A stretch of 64,000 nucleotides of DNA. Source: Emydura subglobosa. Lineage: Eukaryota; Chordata; Testudines; Chelidae. The notes beneath the pieces are model-generated. The model saw nothing but the letters and a program-made list of their open reading frames with translations, had not been told where the DNA came from and did no database searches. Position 1 is the stretch's first letter; each line of letters opens with the position of its first letter. The stretch covers positions 94,184,759 to 94,248,758 of the forward strand of contig ML679946.1 in assembly GCA_007922225.1 (NCBI GenBank). The letters run 5' to 3'. Shown here one piece after another: positions 42,728-52,990 of the stretch. A program made the translations under genes and the position numbers.

Positions 42728-43129
42728 CCTGTTTTATATTTTACCTAAAACAGTGTGTTTTGGCTGAAGTGCTTAGGAAATCTCAGCTCAGCTTACAAAG
42801 GCAATTGTGTGTCTACTTCACACTTAAGGAGTGGCAAGCTAATGAACTTGCACTGCCCAGGGAAGCTTTGAGCAGTGTAAGATGATACTGTCCTGGGATG
42901 TAGGGCTGGAGCTGGGGGAACTGCCTGGAGCCCTTGTATTGGAAAATCATTCATGTAACTCAGCTGGATGTGTCCCTGCCTGTGGATGGCTGTGTGAGTA
43001 CAGTGTCTGTCAGAGGTTTGTAGTCTGATATCGGCATTACCATGTCAGAGGCAGCCCAGGTTGGTGCATTTGGCGTGCTCAGGAGTCCCACAGTCCAGGT
43101 TGCACCCTAGGGACCCCATCACAGTAATG

Positions 43130-43870
43130 TATTATTGTGGAACTGTATGTAACTACTATGATAAATGTGATCAGTGTAAACCTTGGTAAGTGTTATGAGC
43201 TTCAAAGGACTATTTGAAACAAGGTTCCAGACCAGAATAAATTTATGGGACAAACAAAGTTAGGTGGGTTTCCCAGGAAATCTTTAGGGGGAGGTGTGTA
43301 CAAATATACCCTTTAGAGGGAGGTGTGTGCAAATATATGCAAGAACTTGGCCTTTTGAGGATTTGCCCTGAGGAGAGGACTTTTGTCTGCTCCTTATCCT
43401 TTCCTAGGGTCCCAAGATCAAAGACTCAAACTGTATAGAGGAGTGACTCTCAGATTCCTGACAGCTCTTGTTCTGAGCGAAAGTTATGAACGTGTGACCA
43501 CAGGAAAACTCCTTGCTGGGGTTTGAAGGACTGATTCCTACCAGCGCCCTTGTTGGAGCTGAGGTGATTTCTGGTAAGCTAATAGGTTCTTTTATTGCTT
43601 TTAATATGTTTTCTCTGTAATGCTTTCCCCTTAAGAATAACATACTTACTTAGAAAGGGTGGTGCAGTAACTTAACTGTGGGTAATCATACTGTTTATAA
43701 CCTGTGAGGAGAGAGACTGCCTAACCAGGCCTGCTTTTTCTGACTTGTTTGGAAATTCACAGTATTCACATTAGAACCAATAATCTACAGATGAAAGGCT
43801 TTGAAATCTGTTATGGTGCGTCGGCTGAGTATCTAATATTGCTCTTCAGTGGTTGGCCCAGAGAGAGAAT
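43130..43870 (+). repeat. Second LTR-like block with a 29-bp tandem duplication
   Basis: Non-coding block immediately after the solo LTR. Two 29-bp units (43282-43310, 43311-43339), starting CTTTAGGGGGAGGTGTG and CTTTAGAGGGAGGTGTG, repeat in the upper half with a TATA-like CAAATATA in each. CTCTGTAATGCTTTCCCC and AAGAATAACATACTTACTT lie in the lower half, and the block fades near GGCCCAGAGAGAG. This resembles a U3 enhancer duplication in another ERV LTR. Boundaries are unclear. Confidence 0.4.
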
Positions 43871-43902
43871 AAGTAAAATACTACTAGGAGCTGCCAAAAA
43901 GG

Positions 43903-43990
43903 GTCTCCTTTAGCTCAAGTGGCAGAAGCCTCCTATCTAGCAATTACAGGGCCAAGGTTCTAATCCTGATTTCCTCTTGTGTGTGGTTTA
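43903..43990 (+). mobile_element. tRNA-derived SINE fragment
   Basis: TTTAGCTCAAGTGGCAGAAG (A box, TRGYNNARNNGG-like) and AAGGTTCTAATCCTGA (B box, GGTTCRANNCC-like) are spaced about 33 bp apart. Compared with a tRNA gene, the acceptor pairing and loop sizes are not maintained, so it is a SINE head. Confidence 0.5.
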
Positions 43991-44934
43991 AGTGCCTGTT
44001 AACTACAGCAAGTGCATTTATTTCATTGTTACAAATTCCCTGAATCATCTCCTCCTCCCTTGCAGTTCAATTTTATTTCAGTTTAAGAGGTAGCATTTGA
44101 AATTAAAAATATATATATATGTAATTTATGTCCTAAGGTACAATTTCAAGTAATAGGTGGAAAATACTCCTAGTTGGTTATGTATTAAATATGATTGAAA
44201 ACAAAAGCAAGACAACCTGTGTCTGAAAATTAGCAACTTTTCTAGTTTTTATTGTTTTTACATAGAATACTTGGAGAATTTCCAAATGCAGACACACAAT
44301 TTAATCTGTCATGAACTGCAAATAATGGAAATTTATTTAGCAATGACAATTTTTATTTCACACAGGCTTATCTTGCATATGGGTAATTGACCAGTCCGCG
44401 GATGAAATTAACAACATTATAATATGGAAGGTGTTATCTGAAATCCTGTCATAGATGAGAACAAAGAAATAAAATAATTATGAAAAGTGGAAATTCAATA
44501 TATTTTCAAATATGTGAATATTAATACAACATTAGTGCATTGTGTCTTGTCAGCTCTTTCATTTCAGAGGTTGAGATTTCTGACAGTAAACCCCCACCTG
44601 GAAATATACAGTTTAAATGTGCTATTACTAATTAAATATTAAGGACAGTTAATTTTATTATCTATGAGGAAGTGCCAATAATTCTGACTGAATGTGCAGT
44701 ATATTCGAAGAACCTGTTATATCGTACCCAAAGATTCCTTAGAATAACTTTCATAGTCCATTCTACCTCTTTCATACTACACCCAAACCATACTAGTTGC
44801 ATATCTACTCAGGAGATTCACGTTATTGCAAGGATTTTCAGTACTTCAGGGCTGCCTCCAAATCTCAAGTCTTGTAGCACAGTACCATGGATACTGTTGG
44901 CACAGCCAAGAACTTGGTGTTCAATAGAGAAATG
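43991..44934. other. Unassigned AT-rich stretch
   Basis: Very AT-rich with an (AT)n run at 44109-44120. No gene or recognised repeat. The 87-codon frame at 44672 has no domain. Confidence 0.45.
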
Positions 44935-45318
44935 AGGCCTAGATTCATAGATTCCAAAGACAGAAAAGGCCATTGTGATCATCTAGTCTGATCTACTGTA
45001 TAGCACAGGCCATAGAACTTCACCACAATAATTCCTAGAGCTCTTCTTTTAAAAGAATATCCAATCCTGATTTATAAATTGTCAGTGAAGAATCCAGTGT
45101 GACCCTTGGTAAATTGTTTCAATGGTTAATTACTCACTCTTAAAAATGTACACTTTATTTCCAGTCCGAAGGTCAAGCTTCAACTTCCAGTCATTGGTTC
45201 GTGTTATACCTTTCTCTGTTAAATTGAAGAGCCTATTAAAATATTTGTTCCCCATAGGTACTTACAGACTGTAATCAAGTCACCTCTTAACCTTCTCTTT
45301 GTTAAGCTAAATAGTGAT
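44935..45318 (-). mobile_element. CR1 LINE 3' fragment with 3' UTR
   Basis: The minus strand begins AACAAAGAGAAGGTTAAGAG (45308-45289), the CR1 C-terminal KRRLRGDLIT-like region. It passes DWKLKLDLRTGNK and ends with a 3' UTR reading AGATCAGACTAGATGATCAC and TTTTCTGTCTTTGGAATC near 44950. Several stops. It is the same subfamily as the fragments at 32900 and 60688. Confidence 0.8.
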
Positions 45319-45454
45319 ATACAGGGACAGAGATGAAGCCATGAATTTTGTATGGTTACCATGAAGGAGACATATTTGATACCTGATTTTTCTTTTCTTT
45401 TTCTTTTCACACCCCACAGAATTATTTTGTTAGTACTTGTTTGTAATGCAGTTG

Positions 45455-45545
45455 TGCCTACAAGGTGCTAGACTCTGCCCACATGATAGGGAAACATGCC
45501 CCTTCCCCAGAAAGCTTACAGTCCATCACATTATGAACTGCTGCT
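45455..45545 (-). repeat. L2/L3-like LINE 3' tail
   Basis: The minus strand reads TGTGATGGACTGTAAGCTTT, then CTGGGGAAGGGGCATGTTTC and a decayed CACCTTGTAGGCAC. It is the antisense of the ancient tail also seen at 30105 and 61560. Confidence 0.5.
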
Positions 45546-45643
45546 TTCTGTATTAAGTGGTATATTTGCCCTTATTTTATGCATCTGAGCAGATATTCAG
45601 GGAGGATTAACTCCTCCTTCCAGACTGTTTGGTACGCTCCTTA

Positions 45644-45745
45644 CTTAAATCTTAGAATAGAATATTAGAGTTGGAAGGGACCTCAGAGGTCATCTAGTCA
45701 AACCCCCTGCTCAAAGCAGGACTAACCTCAGCTATATATCTTGCT
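45644..45745 (-). mobile_element. CR1 3' UTR fragment, ATTCTATG subfamily
   Basis: The minus strand reads AGCTGAGGTTAGTCCTGC, TTTGAGCAGGGGGTTTGACT, AGATGACCTCTGAGGTCCC, TTCCAACTCTAATATTCTAT. It is nearly identical to the 3' UTR of the CR1 at 5330 (7486-7560), so it belongs to the same young subfamily but is cut down to about 100 bp. Confidence 0.9.
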
Positions 45746-45877
45746 CTGGGTCTGTTGCAAAGTGCAGCTTCTGCTGTCCTCATCCTCCAATCCTGGTGAA
45801 TAGGTGCAAGATTCTGCTTCATTGAAGTAAATGGGACTTAAGTCAATGATTTCAGTGGCTGTAGGATCAGAGAGTGG

Positions 45878-46118
45878 GACCCAGATCCACAAACCTAGGT
45901 GTTGCAATGCTGACCTCAGAAAAAGCCTACTACATTGGGCCCTGCAGACAAGACAGGAGTTTGCCACCCCTCTCACTTAAGCAGGAGATAGACATTTGGG
46001 TGCCTAGCATAAGGCAGAAATATGCATGCCCAGAGGGAATTCGAGCACCTACAGGGTTAGGCTGCTTGTGTTTCTGTAGATCACTGTAGTGCAGAAATCC
46101 TTTTGTTGATCGGGGCCT
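45878..46118. mobile_element. Short relative of the 1.46-kb TIR element
   Basis: CCCAGATCCACAAACCTAGG at left opposes CCTTTTGTTGATCGGGGCC at right. The interior shares GCAGGAGATAGACATTTGGG and GGTGCCTAGCATAAGGCAG with 26045-26075 of the larger copy, so this looks like a deletion derivative. Confidence 0.65.
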
Positions 46119-47100
46119 ATGAGGGGATGGTGAGGGACAGGCAGTGGGTGGTGTCTTGGCTCCATGCTACCCCCTCCAATCTCCATTATGGCCTGACTCA
46201 ATTAGGGAAACAGCCTGCATCTTTCCAAAGGCTGCACTGACTTACTCGAACCCACAGGGGTGAGAGAGGAGCACAGATGGAATTGAGTCAAAATTCTTTC
46301 CCAAAGATGCTCCCCAGGCAGTCCTGTGCCTCATGCCCTGCTTTACTCGGGGTTGAACCTTAAAACCTTTTTCTTGCCCTATGAAAATAAACAAATGTTT
46401 TTTTTAAAAAAGTTTGAAATCTGCCTAATCCTTTCCCTTCCCTGAGTTTAATTTCCATATTGCAGTTTACAAAAGACAAGTAAAAGGAATTCTTTACACT
46501 CTGAATTCATTCACAACATGAATGTTAAATCTGTTATTACAACTCGGGGGGAAAAAACATCCCACTGTCTGGACCTTTGGTAAATAGTGGTGTCATTATC
46601 ATTAATACATTCCAGTTAGGGTGCTATTTCATTTCCGTCTTCAAGAAAGAAATTACCTTGCATTTAAATATAAATGAATTTTTTCATAAGTTATTTATGT
46701 AGCATGTGGCCAAGATAAATTTTAATTTTAGAATGTGTTAACAAAAGAAAAGCCTTAAATATTATTCAGAAAGCAATTGGAATAAAACCTCCAAACATTA
46801 CCTCTCAAAAGTGGCAGGACAGTGGCAGTCTGTTTCTCCAAACCAATGATAATGGACTCACCAACAGTACCCCACTTCCATTAGGATAATATTTCATTTG
46901 GTATTAGGTAACTTTTAACATCAAACACAAATTATAGAATGGTTTCACTTTGAATCAAGAAGCATGGTTCTGTCCACCTCCAGTAGTCCTTTTTCAATTA
47001 AAAAAAAAAAAAGAGGGGGACAGTCAAATTGCTGCACGAAGACCGAAGTGAAGGAAGTAATATTACATCAGTCAGACAAGTAGCAATTAGCCAGACAACA
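46119..47100. other. Unassigned stretch
   Basis: No gene or clear repeat. A12 run at 47000-47011. Confidence 0.45.
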
Positions 47101-47205
47101 TATCCTCGTGCTTATGCGCATGTTTATCTTTTTTCATGGGAGTTGTCCCCTTACAGTCAATGTTCTTAAAGTTATGCATGTGCTTGAGTATTTGCAGGCT
47201 TGGGG
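47101..47205. repeat. Palindromic repeat, TTATGCGCATG / TTATGCATGTG type
   Basis: TATCCTCGTGCTTATGCGCA opposes AAAGTTATGCATGTGCTTGA...GTATTTGCAGGCTTGGGG, with CATGGGAGTTGTCCCC and TACAGTCAATG in the middle. A relative follows at 47383. Confidence 0.6.
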
Positions 47206-47382
47206 TATATAAACTCCACACCAGAGCCATTCCCTAAAGTACCCTCATACACTTGGGAATGCATTATTTCAGAGCATCTGGTTAAATTATTGTGTAGTTT
47301 TATGCAGCTTGTCGGAAAGATTCCAGAACCACGAAGACTACTAGAAAGCATTTTCTGTGTATTATCTGAGAGCCCTATCCTT

Positions 47383-47465
47383 CAAGGACTCACGTGAATA
47401 ATTTTATGCATGCTCTTAGTCCCATTGAGCTCAAAAGGATTATTTGCCCTCATCAAGTAACTCAC
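47383..47465. repeat. Second palindromic repeat of the same type
   Basis: TATCCTTCAAGGACTCACG, TTTTATGCATGCTCTTAGTC, CCCATTGAGCTCAAAAGG and AGTAACTCACGTGGCAGTTT. It has the same word set as the copy at 47101, more decayed. Confidence 0.55.
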
Positions 47466-47964
47466 GTGGCAGTTTGCACAATCAGAGCTGTAAACATTTT
47501 GTAATGCCCAGTTTTTAGACTGACAATAGGACATTTTATATGTATGTAGGCTGCTTTTTCTTTCTGGACTCCCAATGTATTATTGGGGAGACCAAGAACA
47601 ACAGATCACAAGTGATGGGTTATTGGTGTAACAGCAAATGAGAGCACTTTTGTAATTTGAGCACGACATAGACAGGGCAGACCTTTTAAATACTATGAAC
47701 CTCCATAACAAACCCAGAGTTTCAAACTTCAGCTAGCCGGAGCCTTGTTTGGACTGAGCTCTTGTTTTGGGCAGAAAACTGGAGAAAAAAGTCAATTTCA
47801 GCTGAGCTTAAATATTTTATAGATCTTCCAGCCCAAAAGTGAAAAGTGGGATGTTAAAAATTAGGACTAGGACTTTGTAAAATTACTTAATTTGAAGTGC
47901 TATTTTCCATGATTTAATTTTGCTCTTGAAATGTCATGGCATCAGATATAATGTGGTGGAAAAC

Positions 47965-48108
47965 AGTAATTAGGTCCTGGGAAACTGAGGCACTGAGAGG
48001 TTAACTGATTAGCCCAAGATCTCACAGAAATTGTGTGATAGATCAAAGAAAGTAATCTGGGATTCTGACTCCCAGTCCTCCTGTTATAACCACGAGACAA
48101 AATTTCCA
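47965..48108 (-). mobile_element. MIR/CORE-SINE fragment
   Basis: Antisense MIR: GGGAAACTGAGGCACTGAGA, GGTTAACTGATTAGCCCAAG, ATCTCACAGAAATTGTGTG, then GACTCCCAGTCCTCC and AACCACGAGAC (decayed head). Confidence 0.8.
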
Positions 48109-48889
48109 TTTCCTAAATTTCTCAGAATGCTACTGCACTCTCAGGTGAAGAAGTGTCTAGAGTTTTTAAAATCTCAATTCCTCTAGTTATTTTCCAAAGT
48201 TTTAAATTTCTTATGCTTATCAACCATTGGGGCTGTTTGAAATTGTTTTGCAGCATTTGAGAAGCCTTATTTGCATATGAAGATTCTACATCAGAGGGGA
48301 ACATTCCTTTGGAATAAAAGAGGTGCTGAGATATGTGTCCTTTGCTGTGATTGGTAGGATGGGTGCCAGTGCTTTGTACTGTACAAAAGCATATTTGTAA
48401 TGTAACCTTTCCTATTAGCTACTGACCTTTCTTCCTGATCAGACAACTTTTATGTGAAGTGTACAGAAGGAAAAAGAATCCTGAAATGGCTTTTCAAGCA
48501 GAGAACTGGAAAGCAGCAAAGGACTCTGCTCTTCCTATGATGAGGAATACCTAAAATATGTAACAGCAAAGAAAGCTGATGCAATATAAGATAAAAGATT
48601 CTGAAGAAAAGAAGGGGAAAGTTAAATGTAGAAGTAGACAAATTAAAAAATTGGAGAACAAATGATGGACTCTCACATACAAGAGATCTGCAGAAGTTAG
48701 AAGATAGAAAGAAACTGAATTAAATTATGATTTGGTCAGTACAAGAGACTTTTCTGTGGTCAGGAAGCTGGATGGAATTTTCCCGAGGATCCCTCAATGC
48801 AGGGCCACCTAAATCTCTCTCATTTCTCTGAAAATTTGCTGTCTGAAGAATGGGAGGCTGAGCTCAACGTTCAGATGAGAGCTGACTGA
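48109..48889. other. Unassigned stretch
   Basis: Purine-rich in 48460-48720. No gene, no recognised repeat. Confidence 0.45.
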
Positions 48890-49200
48890 GGGGTGACAAT
48901 TCTGCTTTGTGACAATTTTTGATATTTTGAAATGTTTTTTGTTGTAGTTGTTGTTGTTCTTCATTGGAACAAAACCAAAACCCTTTGAATATTGTTTTGC
49001 AAAATGGAATTGAATTAAAAATGGGTCAGGGTTTAAATTCAGGTCTCCCTCTCCCTGAGTCCACCCTGGACCTCAGAAACCTTCTAGTCAAACTTTATCA
49101 AAATCAATATGTCTCTCCAAATGTTTCAGCTTCAGTGAAGCAAAATGTTTTGACAAAAAAAAGTGCCGTCAAAAATATTCCAACCAGTTTCAGGTACTGG
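48890..49200. repeat. AT-rich repeat of the AGAGCTGG family, interrupted
   Basis: GACAATTTTTGATATTTTG, GTTTTGCAAAATGGAATTG, then a GC-richer patch (49030-49090), then CAAAATGTTTTGACAAAAAA and CCAACCAGTTTC. A TTG-type microsatellite lies at 48938-48957. Confidence 0.45.
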
Positions 49201-49369
49201 TTTTATTTCTTTCCCTCACTCCACTTTTGATCCTTCAGGTCCTTGAAAGGGCACTGAAAATAAGGTGTTGCTCAGTCTTGAAATTTTACCAGGAATCCCT
49301 TGATACACAGTGTAGGGGATTTTTAAAGTCCCAGATCCAGGAGTCATGCAGTGATGTGAGACTCTTGGC

Positions 49370-49625
49370 TGCCTTAAAAAAGCAAAACAAACCCCATCAA
49401 TTTCCAGTCCTTATGATTGTTGAGGAAAAAATTGAAAACGTGAACACTAAAGGCTTAAACACAAGAAGGGAAATAAAAAAAAAAAACAAAAAACCCAAAG
49501 CCAAATAAGCCCCAAAATCAAAACGAATAAAAAACCACCACCAACTTTGTCTTAATCTTGTGACTTTTTAATTTTAAAATCTCATGGTTTTGGGGCTCTG
49601 ATTTGTCATTTTTGAATATTGGAGG
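49370..49625 (-). repeat. Inverted copy of the AAATCATGAG repeat
   Basis: The minus strand reads CAAATCAGAGCCCCAAAACC, ATGAGATTTTAAAATTAAAA, AGTCACAAGATTAAGAC and TTTGGGGCTTATTTGGC, then the GCCTTTAGTGTTCACG and GGACTGGAAATTGATGGGG tail. It has the order seen at 18595 and 56640 but is lengthened by A/C-rich expansions. Confidence 0.5.
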
Positions 49626-49794
49626 TTAATACTTACCAGAAATCTGGCAGATCCCTGTTCAAATCCTTTCTCCCCTCCGGTAGCGACTACCCTAACCACT
49701 TGGTGACGGTTATAGAGGATGTCCTTCTCCCCCCTCCCTTATCCCCAGTCTCTTGCAAAAATGAAATAGGCATCTATCCCCAAGAGAGGGTTTG

Positions 49795-50330
49795 CAATTG
49801 AGGACCCGTATGTGATGGGGTGTACAAATCCCACACTGGGCTTGAAGGTGTTAAAGGACGATACCGGGCCCAGGTAGCCCCACATCTTCACAGCATGGTC
49901 CAACTGGAGAGGAAGCTTAAAAGAGAGCAACTCTGCTCAGGAACGGGAGGCAGGGGAGGAAGGCAGACATTCCCAGATGGCTTCTGAACAAGACTGCCCA
50001 CTGAGCCTGGGTGGCTGAAGGCTTAGTTGTCGCTTCTTTTCTTTTTCTATTCTGTTGTGGACTTGGATATGTGGGGGGGGGGGGAGAGACAGATGGTAGG
50101 ACATGACCCAGGGAGGCAACTCTGGTGTCGTTCCAGGGGGCCGGACACTGTTGGCTCACCTAGGGCTCTTGGTTGGAGCCTGGTGGTCATCCTGAGCTTT
50201 CTTCCAATCCTCATCTTCTATAGTGGAGTGGAAGGGCCTGGGCTGCCCATGAACTGACCTTGATGTAGCAGGGGGATAAGCCTCATTTCCATCCTACTCC
50301 CACTCCAGTAAGGACAGGACAACGGTGTTG
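49795..50330 (+). repeat. Unclassified GC-rich interspersed block
   Basis: TATGTGATGGGGTGTACAAA, CCCACACTGGGCTTGAAGG, GTTAAAGGACGATACC, then GGAGAGGAAGCTTAAAAGAG, a G12 run at 50073-50084, and GGACACTGTTGGCTCACC. The CTGTTGGCTC[AG]C word is shared with the element at 37120. The style resembles turtle LTR-like repeats, but no boundaries or signals are firm. Confidence 0.35.
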
Positions 50331-50670
50331 AAAACCCTGACATGAAGCTAAGCCAGATACAAGGGTTCAGAATGGGACCCAAAGCCCATCCTGCAGGGAG
50401 GTGACACTAGGAACTAGATGTGATACCTGCTAGGCCACCTGGCCCTCTGAAGACTACGTTAGCAGGGGGAGACGCCTCCCTGTAGCCCACACTTTGGTGC
50501 CCCTCTCTGTGAGGCTCAGCAAGATGAGGGCGCATCTCTCATTGACTAGCTTAGGCAAGGAGCCTCCTAGCATTCTGGCCCTTCTGAGTCCCATTCTAAG
50601 TTGCCTATCTCTGCCCATTTACTCTTAGATGCCTAACTCAGGCTCTGTGAATCCTGGGCTCTTCAATTTC
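50331..50670. repeat. Probable fragment of the TIR element family
   Basis: GATGCCTAACTCAGGCTCTG, GTGAATCCTGGGCTC near 50630-50663 and GCCTATCTCTGCCCATTTAC (50603) echo the end and interior of the element at 25153 (AAGCGCCTATCTCTGCCCAT at 25394). The left end is not visible. Confidence 0.45.
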
Positions 50671-51019
50671 TTTGTGAAACGAGCCTGACTCATTGAGGGC
50701 CCAAGCAAGGAACTCAAACTTAGTTCTGCACACTAGCACCAGCTCAGTGTTGGCTCCACTTTGAAATGTTATTCTGGGCTTGCTTTTAATTAGATAAAAT
50801 TGTCCACTGATAAAATTTTTCTTTGCTATTTCTGCACCTGTCTGAGGTGCACATCTGGATATCTGCAAATTACCTAGGTTTAAAGCCTTAAAAGAGAATT
50901 GCATTCTTTTCTGGAGATGGCTAGTACCACAGTGCCAATAAGGGGAAATGATGGATTTTTGTCAGCAAAATTAAACAGGTGATGAAGAACGGAGGAGTGT
51001 GAGTAGAGCAGGTCAGCAC

Positions 51020-51232
51020 TTTTTGGGGTTTGCCTTTTGAAAAATATCATTTTGTCAAAACTTAAATTCTTCACAGGAAAAATGTCAATTCCTCTGAAAA
51101 ACTTTTCTCTTTTCCAGGGGCAATGTTGAAGCACACATTTTCATTTCTAATTGTTTTGAACCTTCCAATGGGAAAACCTATTTGGTTTTGCTCTTGGGAA
51201 AAATTTCCAATTTTCCAAGAAGCTCTAACTGT
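51020..51232. repeat. AT-rich repeat of the AGAGCTGG family
   Basis: ATCATTTTGTCAAAACTTAA, AAAAACTTTTCTCTTTTCC, TTTTGAACCTTCCAATGGG and TTTCCAATTTTCCAAGAAGC, ending GAAGCTCTAAC. Word content and right end match the family. Confidence 0.5.
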
Positions 51233-52034
51233 GAGTCAGTCAAGGTAAAACAATAACTCTCTCCCACAGAATGGGGAGCCTGATGTACTTACTAACTCTT
51301 TTTTCACCTAAGTGCAGGTGGTGACCTTTTCCTAAGATGATGTCCTAAAAAAGTATAAATTCTAGCACAGATTATTTTTTTTTTAGCACAAAACGTTATT
51401 TCCCAAGGGAAGTCCTGTGCGTGTTTGTGTATTGTAGGAGCTTTAACATTTATCTTTTCCCTCAAAAAGGAAAGCTATTCCCAACAAAGTGGCATTCATT
51501 CTAGCTTTACCTCCTGCCCAAGTAGTCTACACAAATATATGTGCATATTAAACACTAAGGGCCAACATCTGCCCTGACTTAGAGCACGTGCAAATCTATT
51601 GAAGTCACTGGGATGGACATCTGTGCAGAATTTGGTCTGGAGTCCCAACAATTGGTTTATGTTCTCACATCATTGCTCTCAAACCCACAAATGTATGGGT
51701 TCTGGATTTAGATCAGAAATCTTATGATTCAAGCTCCATTTGGCTTTGGCATACGGTAAGTTCTTGGTTGCTGCTTGATTTCAATTTCATTTTAGTCCCT
51801 TGGTAGCCCTAGAACCAGGGCAAGAATTACCTGCCAACAGGAATATGTACAGATTGCTGGACACAGCCTGCATGGAGTAAAAATTACAAGGCCCAGTTGT
51901 TCCCGCAGCTGCGTGAAGAGAAAGCCGCACTTCCTTGGCCTACTCAAGGCTTAAGTAGGCTCTCTGATCCTAGCACCCCTGTTCCATGGAAGGCGATGGT
52001 CAGTGGACATGCAAGGGGGTAAAACAGAAATTAC
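51233..52034. other. Unassigned stretch
   Basis: A decayed palindromic repeat (GGGCCAACATCTGCCCTGAC, TTGAAGTCACTGGGATGG) lies at 51559-51645. No gene. Confidence 0.45.
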
Positions 52035-52425
52035 CATATAGGATCACAGCTAAGGTCTATCTAGTACCATGTCCTCTCTCTGACTGACTGGTCAGCACTA
52101 GATGCTTCAGAGAAAGGTCCAATGAACTCTGCAGTAGGTGAATGTGGGGTGATCTTCCCTTATGTGAAGGTCTTGTCCTAATCCCTCATGGAGAGTAGTT
52201 TAAACATTGATGGATGATATTTATCTCCTTTCCAATACTTTTTTTTTTAAACATTAGCTATGACAACTCTGGATATTCTTGTTATCCATATAAATGCCTG
52301 TTCCCTCTTTGATTCTTGCTATGTTCTTCGCCTCCATGTCTTCTTGTGACAATGAGTTCCACAGTCTAATTTATATGCTGTGTGAAAAAGTATTTCCTTC
52401 ATCAGTTTTGAATTTTCCATTTCAT
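52035..52425 (-). mobile_element. CR1-like LINE 3' fragment, old
   Basis: The minus strand starts with a decayed C-terminal frame (FKTDEGNTFSHS, IRLWNSLSQEDMEAKN; 52415-52330) followed by a 3' UTR with TGGACCTTTCTCTGAAGC, ATCTAGTGCTGACCAGTC and GGTACTAGATAGACC. This matches the CR1 subfamily ending in GGGCTAGATAGACC (compare 22965). It lies back to back with a plus-strand CR1 piece. Confidence 0.68.
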
Positions 52426-52429
52426 TGAA

Positions 52430-52990
52430 CATTGAGGACTAACTGTCTAGGTGGCAGAACTGCTGACAAGGATCTGGGGCTTATAGTGGACCACAAAGTG
52501 AATATGAGTCATCGATGTAATGCAGCTACAAAAAAGGCTCCTAAGATTCTGGGTATATTAACAGGAGTGTTGTATGTAAGGCACAGGGGGCAACTGTCAC
52601 ACTCTACCTGGCACTGCTGAGCCCCAGCTGGAGTACTGTGCCCAAGTGTGGGCACCACAATTTAGAACAGATGTGGAAAATTGGAAAGAGTCCAGAGGAG
52701 AACTACAAAAATGATGAAAGGCTTAGAAAACCTGACCTATGAGGAAAGATTTTCTTTTTTTTTAAATGGGCAGGTTTAGTCTTCAGAAAAGAAGATGGGT
52801 GGAGGAGGGGAACCTGATAAGTCTTCAAATATGTTAAGGGCTGTTACAAAGAGGAAGGTCATCAATTGTTCTCCATGTCCACTGAAGGTAGGACAAGGAG
52901 TAGTGGACTTAATCTGAAGCAAAGGAGATTTAGGTTAGATTTTAGAAAAAAAACTTTCTAACTGTAAGGAAATGCCCTTTAGTTACTTGG
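52430..52990 (+). mobile_element. CR1 ORF2 C-terminal fragment, old
   Basis: The first frame (52432-52620) reads a DKDLGLIVDHKVNMSHRCNA block and KKAPKILGIL, matching the CR1 segment after FADD. Then in shifted frames come a PAGVLCPSVGT region, RTTKMMKGLENLTYEER (52710-52755), FSLQKR-like and RFRLDFRKKLSN-like blocks to about 52970. There are multiple stops, frameshifts and a T9 tract. No 3' UTR or octamer follows. Confidence 0.85.

Larger units (their letters stand above)
41989..43123 (+). mobile_element. Endogenous-retrovirus-type solo LTR
   Basis: A block of about 1135 bp begins TGTGACACGC and ends CCCATCACA, giving the TGTGA...TCACA short inversion typical of LTR ends. It contains a TATA box (42395-42400) followed by a pyrimidine-rich tract (42429-42463), and AATAAA at 42722-42727 about 320 bp downstream of the TATA. 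U3-R-U5 therefore read plus-strand. No gag, pol or env flanks it, so it is a solo LTR left by recombination. Flanking bases GTATG (left) and GTAAT (right) are a possible decayed target duplication. The retroviral genus cannot be told from the LTR alone. Confidence 0.65.

Noticed and set aside
43903..43990. Possible tRNA gene
   Set aside because: A- and B-box-like sequences are present, but the cloverleaf pairings fail, so it is a SINE head.
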